NCBI RefSeq assembly: GCF_031585635.1
Contig: NZ_CP134195.1
Location: 1,426,001-1,490,000, forward strand
Length of the DNA stretch: 64,000 nt
DNA from: Paraburkholderia sp. FT54
GTDB taxonomy: Bacteria; Pseudomonadota; Gammaproteobacteria; Burkholderiales; Burkholderiaceae
Direction of reading: 5' to 3'
The translations under genes were made by a program, and so were the position numbers. The notes under the pieces are model-generated. The model saw only the letters and a list, made by a program, of their open reading frames with translations, did not search any database and was not told the origin of the DNA. This document shows, one piece after another, positions 8,228-14,677 of the stretch (its first letter is position 1; every line of letters starts with the position of its first letter).

Positions 8228-9222
8228 TGATCACCTCCACTTGCTGGCAGCGTGCCGTGAAAGGCGCGCAATTGTTCAATGAGAGTAACCTCGGCGTCGT
8301 ATGTAGCCTCTTCGTCAGCATCGCACCATGTGCCATCAGGCGATGTATTCGACGCCTTCAGTTCGTCGGCGCGCATCGATAGACTGCATATTGCGTCCCA
8401 AATCAACAGTCGATCCGTCTGTGCAGGTTGCGGGGATGCGGCGCGTTCGAGCAAGCCATTTGGTTCGAACACAAGATTGCGAAGTCTGTTGGCGTGCTGC
8501 GCTGCCTCGTATGGCTTCGTGCTGTATATCGCACTGTCCAGGCCGCGAAAGACATCGCGCAGGTGCTCCCGCTCATCGTCCAGCACCACGGCAGTCTGTG
8601 CTGGCTGCGGGGCGGCGGGACCGCGTAGCGCGTTGCGCGCGAACATCCGTGCATTGTCGAGTTCGATAAGCGCGTCTTGCTGGCCGCCGTCGATCATCGA
8701 AAGATATTGTTCTCTCGTTCTGAGGCTCGCGATCTTGTCGCATGCATCCTCAAGCTGGCGTAACGCTGTAAGCGCCACCGGCTCCGCCGATTGCGCTGGC
8801 GCGGCAGGGGATGCGGCGAGTGCCTTCATGTGGACGCGGCCCGCGATGTAATGCCAGTCCACGCGGGCGCCCGTGATGGACGTTATCCCTGCACAAATTG
8901 CGTTGGCAGTTTCTTTGGGGATGTCGAACAGGCCAATGGACTGCCCGTGCTTATACACATCCTGCGCACATTCATCCGCCGACATTGCAGCAATCGGCGC
9001 GGCAGGTTTGCTTGCAGATAGCAGGGCGATGGCGCGGCGAATGGGAGGCATGCCGTCCTGATACTTGTGGCCGACGTAAGCCGGGCTACTCGGAACCCAC
9101 TTCGAGCCGCCCCACACTTCATCGGACGCCAGCTGTTCGTCGCCGACTTCGAGAAACACATATTGCTGTAGCTGGGTCATCATCGCTCCGTCGAGCTTGT
9201 TAGTGGGGGCGGTCATGGTCAT
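8224..9222 (-). CDS. Phage-type hypothetical protein (332 aa)
   Basis: A 332-residue protein of a type seen in Burkholderia prophages. It is built from short conserved blocks (YVFLEVGDEQL, DGMPPIRRAIALL, DVYKHGQSIGLFDI) joined by Ala/Pro/Gln-rich linkers such as ASPAAPAQSAEP and PAAPQPAQT. There is no signal peptide or membrane segment and I assign no function. The ATG at 9222 overlaps the stop of the XRE regulator and its stop overlaps the DUF1643 start, so it sits in the middle of a coupled operon. Confidence 0.75.
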   Translation of the reverse strand: MTMTAPTNKLDGAMMTQLQQYVFLEVGDEQLASDEVWGGSKWVPSSPAYVGHKYQDGMPPIRRAIALLSASKPAAPIAAMSADECAQDVYKHGQSIGLFDIPKETANAICAGITSITGARVDWHYIAGRVHMKALAASPAAPAQSAEPVALTALRQLEDACDKIASLRTREQYLSMIDGGQQDALIELDNARMFARNALRGPAAPQPAQTAVVLDDEREHLRDVFRGLDSAIYSTKPYEAAQHANRLRNLVFEPNGLLERAASPQPAQTDRLLIWDAICSLSMRADELKASNTSPDGTWCDADEEATYDAEVTLIEQLRAFHGTLPASGGDQ

Positions 9223-9464
9223 TGGTACTTCACGTAAGGGTTGATTTCGCGATCCGTCAGACCGGCGATGTAATCGAGGCTGACGCCGAACAGCTTCGCC
9301 AGATCGGCGGCCATCGTCAGCCCAGGAAGGTGTTCGTTTCGCTCCACTTCGCAGACATAGGTTTGGCTCATGTGTATCCGCCGGGCCACCTCTGAAGCGG
9401 ACAGGCGCGCGTCAGTGCGCAATCGCCTGAGGCGCGCGCCGATCGTTTCAGCTACATCGTGCAT
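9219..9464 (-). CDS. XRE-family helix-turn-helix regulator
   Basis: An 81-residue Cro/C1-type DNA-binding protein. The helix-turn-helix is RLRTDARLSASEVARRIHMSQTY, followed by VCEVERNEHLPGLTMAADLAKLFGVSLDYIAG, the standard XRE consensus. The ATG is at 9464, overlapping the end of the DpdA-like gene by 13 bases. It is a candidate regulator of the element, although it lies inside the operon rather than divergent from it. Confidence 0.88.
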   Translation of the reverse strand: MHDVAETIGARLRRLRTDARLSASEVARRIHMSQTYVCEVERNEHLPGLTMAADLAKLFGVSLDYIAGLTDREINPYVKYQ

Positions 9465-10207
9465 AGCTCCTCCGCTGTAAATAACCCTTGCTGCGCCGGC
9501 GGCGGCCGGCTGTTGATTCGTTCTGTCCATGCTTTCGCTTCCCGCCAGTCGTTTGCATTGCGCCCCTGCTTGCGCGCTGCGAAGCTCCACGCCATCGAGT
9601 CGGCCGTGTAGAGCAGGTCTTTCACAATCCACGACGAAAGCGCCGTGGACTTCAGCCCGAAGCCGTGCAAGCGCAAATCCGGCCGCGCTGCCTTGATCGC
9701 CATCAGCACGCGCTCGATCGCGCGCGGGTCGCCGTTGCGCTTACAAACCGATCCGACTCCAACCCATGCGCCTTGCTTCAGCCGATCGCCGTACATCTCG
9801 ATGTGCCGCACGTAATCTTCTGGCGCGTAGCCCTGCAACACCGGCATGATGTAGACGCCGCCAACGTCGCATTGCATCAGGGCGTCATACCGTTCGATCG
9901 TGAGCTGCTGGTGTTCCAGAATCGTCTTGCCCGTCAGCTTCAGCATGTGCGCCTCGCACATGTAATCCTGTGCGACATCGGCCAACAAATTCCCGTTCTT
10001 CGACCAGCGCTTTATCTCTGTTGCGTAGACCTCGACGCTTTCCGGATAGCCGCCGTGCGTCAGGATCGTTGTGAAGGCTCCCGAATCCAGAATCCAGTCG
10101 CCGACCACGAAACCCGACTTGCGCTTTTTCAGCCTGTTCTTGCTGATGAACGCGCCGTCGAAGTGCTTTGCGTCTGACGGCTGGTGAAGGCCAGTGAAAA
10201 ACCTCAT
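9452..10207 (-). CDS. TGT-like protein, DpdA family (7-deazaguanine DNA modification type)
   Basis: A protein of 251 residues (or 256 from GTG 10222) with features of the tRNA-guanine transglycosylase fold. ILDSGAFT places an Asp at about 41 where TGT has DSGGFQ, followed by VAQDYMC, MPVLQGYAPEDYVRH (compare the TGT VQGG loop), GAWVGVGSVC and LHGFGLKSTAL. Shortened phage and island homologues of TGT are called DpdA and exchange guanine in DNA for a 7-deazaguanine base. That activity is inferred from family resemblance only. No other deazapurine genes are in the window, so precursor would have to come from the host queuosine pathway. It lies in the DGR operon between the Cys-rich protein and the XRE regulator. 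Confidence 0.72.
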   Translation of the reverse strand: MRFFTGLHQPSDAKHFDGAFISKNRLKKRKSGFVVGDWILDSGAFTTILTHGGYPESVEVYATEIKRWSKNGNLLADVAQDYMCEAHMLKLTGKTILEHQQLTIERYDALMQCDVGGVYIMPVLQGYAPEDYVRHIEMYGDRLKQGAWVGVGSVCKRNGDPRAIERVLMAIKAARPDLRLHGFGLKSTALSSWIVKDLLYTADSMAWSFAARKQGRNANDWREAKAWTERINSRPPPAQQGLFTAEELCTM

Positions 10208-10218
10208 GCGCCGCGCCC

Positions 10219-10428
10219 TCACTTCTCTCCGTTATCGAACCATCGCCCGGACTTCCCGCAGATCGACGGCATCAGCTTTTCTTCCTCGCCACCGAAACCA
10301 CGATGCGACTCGCAAAGGCGGAAGATCGGGTTGTCGCCAAATAGGTCAGGCCGCAGATTCTTTGGGTGCTTGCACTCCGGGTAGCGGGATAGAGTGCTGT
10401 GAATGCAATCCGAGCAATCTCGCTTCAT
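10219..10428 (-). CDS. Small Cys-rich hypothetical protein
   Basis: A 69-residue protein from ATG 10428 with spaced cysteines: CSDCIH, YPECKHP, FRLCESH and SICGKSG. This is the pattern of small phage zinc-binding proteins. The start overlaps the membrane-protein stop by 4 bases and the stop overlaps the GTG start option of the DpdA-like gene (GTGA). No specific function can be assigned. Confidence 0.7.
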   Translation of the reverse strand: MKRDCSDCIHSTLSRYPECKHPKNLRPDLFGDNPIFRLCESHRGFGGEEEKLMPSICGKSGRWFDNGEK

Positions 10429-11360
10429 GTGGGTGCTACCTGCTTTCGGATGTCCGCAGCCTTGGTCTGCGAGCATCCGAGAAACTTCCGGATCTCGGTC
10501 ACGGTCGCTCGCAGCGTGCCGGCGGCGACTGCTTCCCGCACCCGAGTAACGTCATCAGGACTCTCGGTTTCGGGTGACTCCACCGGCGCTACTGCGTTAC
10601 TGGAATCCGTTACTGCTGTGACCGGGACGGCGTGACTGCCTTGTGTGACGGGCGTTGCCGCGATTCCCGCCACTTCAGCGGGGCGCAGCGCGAGCAGCCA
10701 GGCGAAGCAGGCGACACCTTCGAGCACGGCAGCGAACGCGAGGCCGGCAATCAGGTCGGCGTGCGCGACCGGCAGACCAAATGCGGTCAGCGCACCAGTC
10801 ACCGGGTCAGCCATCGCTGCGGCGCGCGCGGCGGCGGCGCTGTCTTGGGCTGTCTCGGCGCGCCTTGCCTCGACCGCTTCGACGCCTAGGGCATCAAGCC
10901 GGGCGGTCAGCGTCGCGCGCTCAATTCGGACCGTCGCGCAGCGGTCACCGCACCGGCGTTCTGTTACCCGGGCCAGTCGCGCCACAGTGTCGGCGCGGTC
11001 GGCGGCGATCTCAGCCAAGCCGCGGCCGTGAGTCACGACCGCCGGAACCGCCGCGGCGCGCAGCTCGCCAGCGTGCTTCTGTGCCATCACGAAGAAAACG
11101 GCATGGCCGTAGCAGGTAGCCGCCATGCAGGCGATCCACAGCACCGCACCGACCATCCGCAGACGCCAACCACGCGAACGGCAGAGGGCAGGGAGCAGGT
11201 GAGCGGCTACAACCACCACCACGCCGACGGCGATCCACAACGCGCGCTCCGCTATCCATCCGCCGCGCTGCCAGCCTGCGAGGATGGACAGACACGCAGC
11301 AGTAGCGGTCGCCGTGACTGCGAGTAATGCCGGTTGCGTTCTCATAGCCATAGCATTCAT
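10425..11360 (-). CDS. Membrane protein with C-terminal HTH-like segment
   Basis: A protein of 311 residues. Residues 1-100 hold about three membrane segments (LLAVTATATAACLSILAG, ALWIAVGVVVVVAAHLLPAL, VGAVLWIACMAATCYGHAVFF). A charged Ala/Arg-rich coiled-coil-like region follows (AQKHAGELRAA to AAARAAAMADP), then another hydrophobic segment (DLIAGLAFAAVLEGVACFAWLL) and a soluble tail ending in TVTEIRKFLGCSQTKAADIRKQ, which reads like a helix-turn-helix. Start ATG 11360 overlaps the reverse transcriptase stop. The layout resembles phage membrane proteins fused to a DNA-binding tail. Function unknown. Confidence 0.72.
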   Translation of the reverse strand: MNAMAMRTQPALLAVTATATAACLSILAGWQRGGWIAERALWIAVGVVVVVAAHLLPALCRSRGWRLRMVGAVLWIACMAATCYGHAVFFVMAQKHAGELRAAAVPAVVTHGRGLAEIAADRADTVARLARVTERRCGDRCATVRIERATLTARLDALGVEAVEARRAETAQDSAAAARAAAMADPVTGALTAFGLPVAHADLIAGLAFAAVLEGVACFAWLLALRPAEVAGIAATPVTQGSHAVPVTAVTDSSNAVAPVESPETESPDDVTRVREAVAAGTLRATVTEIRKFLGCSQTKAADIRKQVAPT

Positions 11361-12706
11361 GCGCAGTTTCCCCGATAGGATTTCGTGAATGCTTTGTTGA
11401 CGGCGCGGCCACGATGCCGGACCACATTGGCGAGCCGCGCGCGGTCGTGATGGCTCGCTGGCGCCTGCCCGAGCAGGCCAAAATAACTGTTCGTGACCTG
11501 CAGGAAGTCCTGTTCGTTGACGCTGGCGACTTGCCGAAGCGCCTCGCTGACCGTGCGTCGACGCGTCGTGCGCGCCCACGGCTTGATGACGTGCCCGACG
11601 AAGTCAACGCCACGCGCGACCGGCTGCAGGATCGTTTTCGTGGGGTTCAGCCGAACGCCGAGACGCTCCGGCAGGAACGCGTCGACGTCGGCCAGCGTCG
11701 TGTTGAGCCAGTCCGCCGACTCGTGCAGGAATAGAAAGTCGTCCACGTACCGGATGTAGTGCCGCGCGCCAAGCTGATGCTTCGCGTGCTGATCCAGCAC
11801 GTCGAGATAGACGTTCGCGAAAAACTGCGACGACAAGTTTCCGATAGGCAGTCCGCGATTCGCCGTCTGCTCCACCAGGCGCTTGTGCAGCGGCACGCGG
11901 GCGAGCAACCTGCGATCGCCTCGGAATTCGAAGTCGGCGCGTGGATCGTGCATCAACACGAGCTCGGTCAGCGATGCCCAGAATGGCTCGGAGATTTTGG
12001 CGAGTAGCAGGCCGCGCAGAATGTCCTTGTCGATCGAGACAAAGAAGTTCGCGAGGTCGCACTTCAGGTAATACGCGGGTCGCGACCAGTTCTGCGTGAC
12101 GCTCCGGATCTTCGCCTCGAGGCGCTGGGCTGCGTACAACGTGCCGCGAGCCGGGATACACGCGCACGAGTCCGCAATAAACGACTTCTCGAAGCGCGGG
12201 CCGATCCGGTTGTAAAGCAGGTGATGCACGATGCGATCGCGGAAGTCTGCCGCCCATACTTCGCGCGGCTTCGGTCGCGTGATCACGAAGCAGATCGAGC
12301 GGCCGGGCGCATAGCTGCCGTCGGCCAACTCGTCGAAGAGACGGCGCAGGTTGCGTTCGAGGTTCGCTTCGAAGGTCAGCGCACTGGCGCTGTTGCGCTT
12401 CGTACGCCGACAGTCGAAATAGGCCTCGGCAAGTTCTGTGAAAGTGAAGCCAGCATGTGCGTTCCAATCTGCGGACGGCACGAGCGCGGAGCTCGTTGTT
12501 CTTGTGGTTGTTGTTCTGGTTACCGTTGTTGAAGTTCTGATACCAGGCCCAACCGCATTGTTCGTGCTATCTACGTCGCCCGGCCGATTGCTCAGTCGGG
12601 AAACTGCGCTGGACCGATCCGCACGCCGGCGGTCGGTACCCATGGTGCGCATGGCGGTGGCCTCGTGAGCCAGCGGCACGACCAGATTGAAAGTTCGCTC
12701 AGTCAT
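11357..12706 (-). CDS. DGR reverse transcriptase
   Basis: Reverse transcriptase of the diversity-generating retroelement. Motifs are in order: KPREVWAADFRDRIVHHLL, the catalytic DLANFFVSID (motif A), GLPIGNLSSQFFANVYLD (the QG/SQ-like motif B of DGR enzymes), YIRYVDDFLFL with YVDD at about 320-323 (motif C), then VRLNPTKT and FVGHVIKP. The start is uncertain. ATG 12706 overlaps the avd stop by 8 bases and gives 449 residues, with the template repeat read through as residues 51-81. After the repeat there is no in-frame ATG, GTG or TTG before the enzyme domain. The only shorter option is GTG at 12481, inside the repeat, giving 374 residues. It makes mutagenised cDNA from the template for transfer to the target gene. 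Confidence 0.95.
   Translation of the reverse strand: MTERTFNLVVPLAHEATAMRTMGTDRRRADRSSAVSRLSNRPGDVDSTNNAVGPGIRTSTTVTRTTTTRTTSSALVPSADWNAHAGFTFTELAEAYFDCRRTKRNSASALTFEANLERNLRRLFDELADGSYAPGRSICFVITRPKPREVWAADFRDRIVHHLLYNRIGPRFEKSFIADSCACIPARGTLYAAQRLEAKIRSVTQNWSRPAYYLKCDLANFFVSIDKDILRGLLLAKISEPFWASLTELVLMHDPRADFEFRGDRRLLARVPLHKRLVEQTANRGLPIGNLSSQFFANVYLDVLDQHAKHQLGARHYIRYVDDFLFLHESADWLNTTLADVDAFLPERLGVRLNPTKTILQPVARGVDFVGHVIKPWARTTRRRTVSEALRQVASVNEQDFLQVTNSYFGLLGQAPASHHDRARLANVVRHRGRAVNKAFTKSYRGNCA
12466..12556 (-). repeat. DGR template repeat (TR)
   Basis: A 91-bp sequence that aligns without gaps to 13104-13194 with 10 mismatches. In the minus (coding) sense the template is rich in AAC codons and would read GWAWYQNFNNGNQNNNHKNN in the frame of the target. 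All ten differences are at template adenines (five A to C, four A to G, one A to T). The 33 bases at the 3' end (12466-12498) match exactly. It lies between avd and the polymerase domain of the reverse transcriptase, the classic location. Confidence 0.96.
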
Positions 12707-13073
12707 GGCGGCCTTGACCTCCGTGAAGCGGGCGAGTTGCGGCGCGACGCCATCCATTTGCCTGCTTTCCGATGATCGTCGTGAGTTCGATGGCTTTGGC
12801 GTAGCCATGACGGGAAATGAGCCGCTTGTCCATCGCAAGGCGGACCAGCAGGTTGATCACTTCCAGTCGCTCGACCAACTCCGTAAGGTGCGGCGACTTG
12901 TCCTGCGCGACGTTGGCACGGAATACCAGAACCGTGATCTCAATGCACTCGACGTTGATCTTCTCGCCGATGGATCGTTTGAAATCGCGCTGCATGTTCT
13001 TGACCAGATCCGTGACCACGTCGAGCAAGTCGTACGCGACCTTGTAAATGGGAAGCTGTGTATGGATGGCCAT
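12699..13073 (-). CDS. avd: DGR accessory protein, Avd-like
   Basis: A 124-residue all-helical protein matching the accessory variability determinant family, which is related to the four-helix-bundle 23S rRNA intervening-sequence proteins. Heptad-like helices include YKVAYDLLDVVTDLVKNM, ITVLVFRANVAQDK, HLTELVERLEVINLLVRLAM and YAKAIELTTIIGKQ. Avd binds the reverse transcriptase and is needed for mutagenic cDNA synthesis in the Bordetella phage system. Start ATG 13073 is 17 bp after the target stop, and its stop overlaps the reverse transcriptase ATG. Confidence 0.87.
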   Translation of the reverse strand: MAIHTQLPIYKVAYDLLDVVTDLVKNMQRDFKRSIGEKINVECIEITVLVFRANVAQDKSPHLTELVERLEVINLLVRLAMDKRLISRHGYAKAIELTTIIGKQANGWRRAATRPLHGGQGRHD

Positions 13074-13090
13074 GCTGTTAAATGACTAAA

Positions 13091-13495
13091 TTACAAAATG
13101 ACTAATCTGCGGACGGCACGAGCGCGGAGCTCGTTGGTCTTGCGGTCGCTGGTCTGGGTACCGCAGTTGAAGTGCTGAGACCAGGCCCAACCGCTCTCTT
13201 TCTCGTGTTGCTGCCCCGACCAGTACCAGGCCGACTGGAACTCTCCCTTCAGGTTCGCGAACAGCAGCGACTGCTCGCGGCGGGTCGGTAATACACCACC
13301 GAGATCTGCCGCCCACTTACCAGCGGCTTCCCACGTAACGTCCTCGGCTTCACCCGGCAGTAATACGAGGTGATAGTCGGCCTCGCCGTTCTCGCCAAGC
13401 ACCAACCCTGCATAGCGTTCGCCAGCCGCGAGCGTGATCGTTGCTGCCTTGATGTGGTACTCGATGGCTGCCTGCTTCTCGAAAGCCGCGATCAT
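13091..13495 (-). CDS. DGR target protein, DUF1566-like (C-type-lectin-like) fold
   Basis: A protein of about 134 residues if it starts at ATG 13495. Residues TITLAAGERYAGLVLGENGEAD, HLVLLPGEAEDVTWEAAGKWA and LPTRREQSLLFANLKGEF match the DUF1566 proteins frequent in Burkholderia phages. The C-terminus, AWYWSGQQHEKESGWAW plus the variable segment and ELRARAVRRL, is where DGR targets with lectin-like folds carry their diversified surface. There is no signal peptide. The frame is open for 85 more codons upstream (to 13750), but that part overlaps a plus-strand gene and looks non-coding. GTG 13513 is an alternative start. The ligand is unknown. Confidence 0.85.
   Translation of the reverse strand: MIAAFEKQAAIEYHIKAATITLAAGERYAGLVLGENGEADYHLVLLPGEAEDVTWEAAGKWAADLGGVLPTRREQSLLFANLKGEFQSAWYWSGQQHEKESGWAWSQHFNCGTQTSDRKTNELRARAVRRLVIL
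13104..13194 (-). repeat. DGR variable repeat (VR) at 3' end of target gene
   Basis: A 91-bp copy of the template with ten substitutions, changing nine codons: Y to S, N to H, N to C, N to T, N to T, N to S, N to D, H to R and N to T, giving SQHFNCGTQTSDRKT. The 3' 33 bases (13104-13136) are identical to the template and presumably contain the site where homing starts. The target stop codon follows 10 bp later. The asparagine just after the second Phe and the one before ELRA are AAC in both copies. Confidence 0.95.
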
Positions 13496-13546
13496 CTCGG
13501 CGATACGTGCAGGCACATGGTGGAGCTGCTTGGGAGCGCTTTCCTC

Positions 13547-13888
13547 GTGGAGATATTCCACCGTAAGAGCAAGGACGGTAAGAAGGTCTATGCAAACCTC
13601 AAGGGGCCGAACGGTTACAAGGTCTTTGGGACCGCCGCCAAGCATCCGATTACCGGCAAACTGACTACGGTCCAGGTGGCTCCCGCTGTCACGGACCCTA
13701 AATGTTTCATTTGGGAGGTTGCAGATAGGGAAATGTGGGACAGCATCCATATCCCGGGCGAGTGGGAGGCAATTACGAACGAGCGTGGAGATACTGTTAC
13801 CCCGGCCCGTTCTAAGAACGTCCTACAAGAGAAAATCCGAAAGGCTAAAAACTGGCCGCAGCACCCTTTATACAAAGAAGTTGGCTAA
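13547..13888 (+). CDS. Hypothetical protein, possibly 5'-truncated
   Basis: The convincing coding part begins around GTG 13547 and reads EIFHRKSKDGKKVYANLKG, YKVFGTAAKHPITGKLTTVQ, CFIWEVADREMWDSIHIPGE and RKAKNWPQHPLYKEVG (113 residues). It uses more A and T than flanking core genes. The gene is divergent from the DGR target with about 50 bp between the starts. Upstream of 13547 the frame stays open but overlaps the target gene and looks like antisense sequence. So either GTG 13547 is the true start (GGGAG 11 bases upstream) or the 5' end was lost when the DGR cassette arrived. Family not recognised. Confidence 0.55.
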   Translation: MEIFHRKSKDGKKVYANLKGPNGYKVFGTAAKHPITGKLTTVQVAPAVTDPKCFIWEVADREMWDSIHIPGEWEAITNERGDTVTPARSKNVLQEKIRKAKNWPQHPLYKEVG

Positions 13889-13903
13889 TCACTCACGGAG
13901 CAA

Positions 13904-14125
13904 ATGACAGAACAGGAAGCTATCGACATGGCAGTCAGGGCAGTCTCGATCTATTCGGCGCGCCGCCCTAGGCCGCACCATGTCACCATTACCCAAGCTG
14001 CTGATATGCTTGGGCGCAGTCGTCCGACAGTCCGCAAGATGCTGCTAGAGAATAAAATACGTTTGAACGCCGCCGGTTCAATACCGATTGAGGCAGTGGA
14101 TAGGTTGCTGGCCTCGCGTGTGTAG
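13904..14125 (+). CDS. Small helix-turn-helix DNA-binding protein
   Basis: A 73-residue protein with HHVTITQAADMLGRSRPTVRKM (residues 25-46), a typical helix-turn-helix of the excisionase/MerR-like type, followed by a short wing (NKIRLNAAGSIPIEAVDRLL). ATG at 13904 with CGGAGCAA seven bases upstream. It is the last gene before the right attachment site, only 15 bp downstream of the preceding gene, so the two are likely cotranscribed. Possibly an element regulator or directionality factor. Confidence 0.78.
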   Translation: MTEQEAIDMAVRAVSIYSARRPRPHHVTITQAADMLGRSRPTVRKMLLENKIRLNAAGSIPIEAVDRLLASRV

Positions 14126-14189
14126 GGCGTGTGCAGATGCACATTTTATGCGCACAAATCCTGAAAGCCCTGCTGGGTAGGGATGTTCG

Positions 14190-14208
14190 AGTCCGGTCCC
14201 CGGCACCA
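14190..14208. repeat. att site, right copy
   Basis: AGTCCGGTCCCCGGCACCA, identical to the tRNA-Leu 3' end at 5947-5965. It marks the right edge of the integrated element. The sequence to its right (14209-14368) is homologous to the sequence to the right of the left copy (5966-6128), so this is also the left edge of an older related insertion. Confidence 0.9.
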
Positions 14209-14296
14209 ACAGACCCAGCAGGGGTTTTGCCTTTTATCGGGTTGACCTTCATCCAAAGCGTGTGGTTTTTTCTGGCCTGAACCGGATTCCCTGCAT

Positions 14297-14368
14297 TCAC
14301 TTCTTCCGACCGGTCCGGCCCACAGCGGCGGTCAATCTGTCTGCCACCAGGTGCGAATAGCGTTTCGT
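14297..14368 (-). pseudogene. Remnant of a second integrase (C-terminal 23 codons)
   Basis: The minus strand reads TKRYSHLVADRLTAAVGR then TGRKK and a stop. This matches the last 23 residues of the intact integrase at 18 of 23 positions, including the catalytic tyrosine. Homology ends abruptly at about 14368. The non-coding stretch between the repeat and this stop is also similar to the corresponding stretch at 5966-6053. It is the leftover end of an earlier element in the same tRNA site. Confidence 0.85.
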
Positions 14369-14656
14369 GGGCGAGCCCCGATGCTTCTGAAGGGACTATC
14401 GATCTTCGATAGTGTGCGACATCCATCCAGTGTGCGTCGCGCGGCTGCCAGCGCTTAGTCAAAATGTTCCGCAGATCGAAATCGGTCGAGCAGTCGCCGA
14501 TAAAAATCAGCCGCTGCCGCAAGCGCACAACCTGAATGCGAAGCCCGCCTTGACTCCGTAGCCGAGAGGTAACGCGAGAGCAATCTGAATTGTTGGAGAC
14601 TTAGTCTGCCTGCGTTCAAACGTTCGCCTTTAGGCGTCTGCTAAAATTACGCATCT
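14369..14656. other. Intergenic, decayed island sequence
   Basis: About 290 bp between the integrase remnant and the acyltransferase. A minus-strand open stretch from about 14528 reads RLIFIGDCSTDFDLRNILT and RDAHWMDVAHYRRS, which could be a fragment of a lost gene, but it runs into the integrase remnant in the wrong frame. I see no intact gene or RNA. Confidence 0.5.
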
Positions 14657-14677
14657 GTGAAGGCGCCAAACCGATTT

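Larger units (their letters stand above)
5966..14208. mobile_element. tRNA-Leu integrated element carrying a DGR (about 8.2 kb)
   Basis: The element is bounded by 19-bp direct repeats, one inside tRNA-Leu and one at 14190-14208. It contains, left to right: the integrase, a small DNA-binding protein, a Cys-pair protein, then a minus-strand operon of nine genes (DUF1643 protein, phage-type 332-residue protein, XRE regulator, DpdA-like protein, Cys-rich protein, membrane protein, reverse transcriptase, Avd-like protein, DGR target) and two plus-strand genes at the right edge. There is no recognisable capsid, portal, tail, lysis or conjugation gene. It is therefore a small satellite-like or genomic-island element, or a reduced prophage. 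Gene content suggests phage ancestry. Confidence 0.85.

Noticed and set aside
11357..12706. Retron or group II intron interpretation of the reverse transcriptase
   Set aside because: No msr/msd structure or intron maturase domain; the template/variable repeat pair with adenine-only changes and the Avd-like gene identify a DGR.
13496..13750. Upstream extension of the DGR target to 219 residues
   Set aside because: The added 85 codons overlap the plus-strand gene, read poorly as protein, and homologues I recall begin near the Ile/Lys-rich strand before ITLAAGERYAG.
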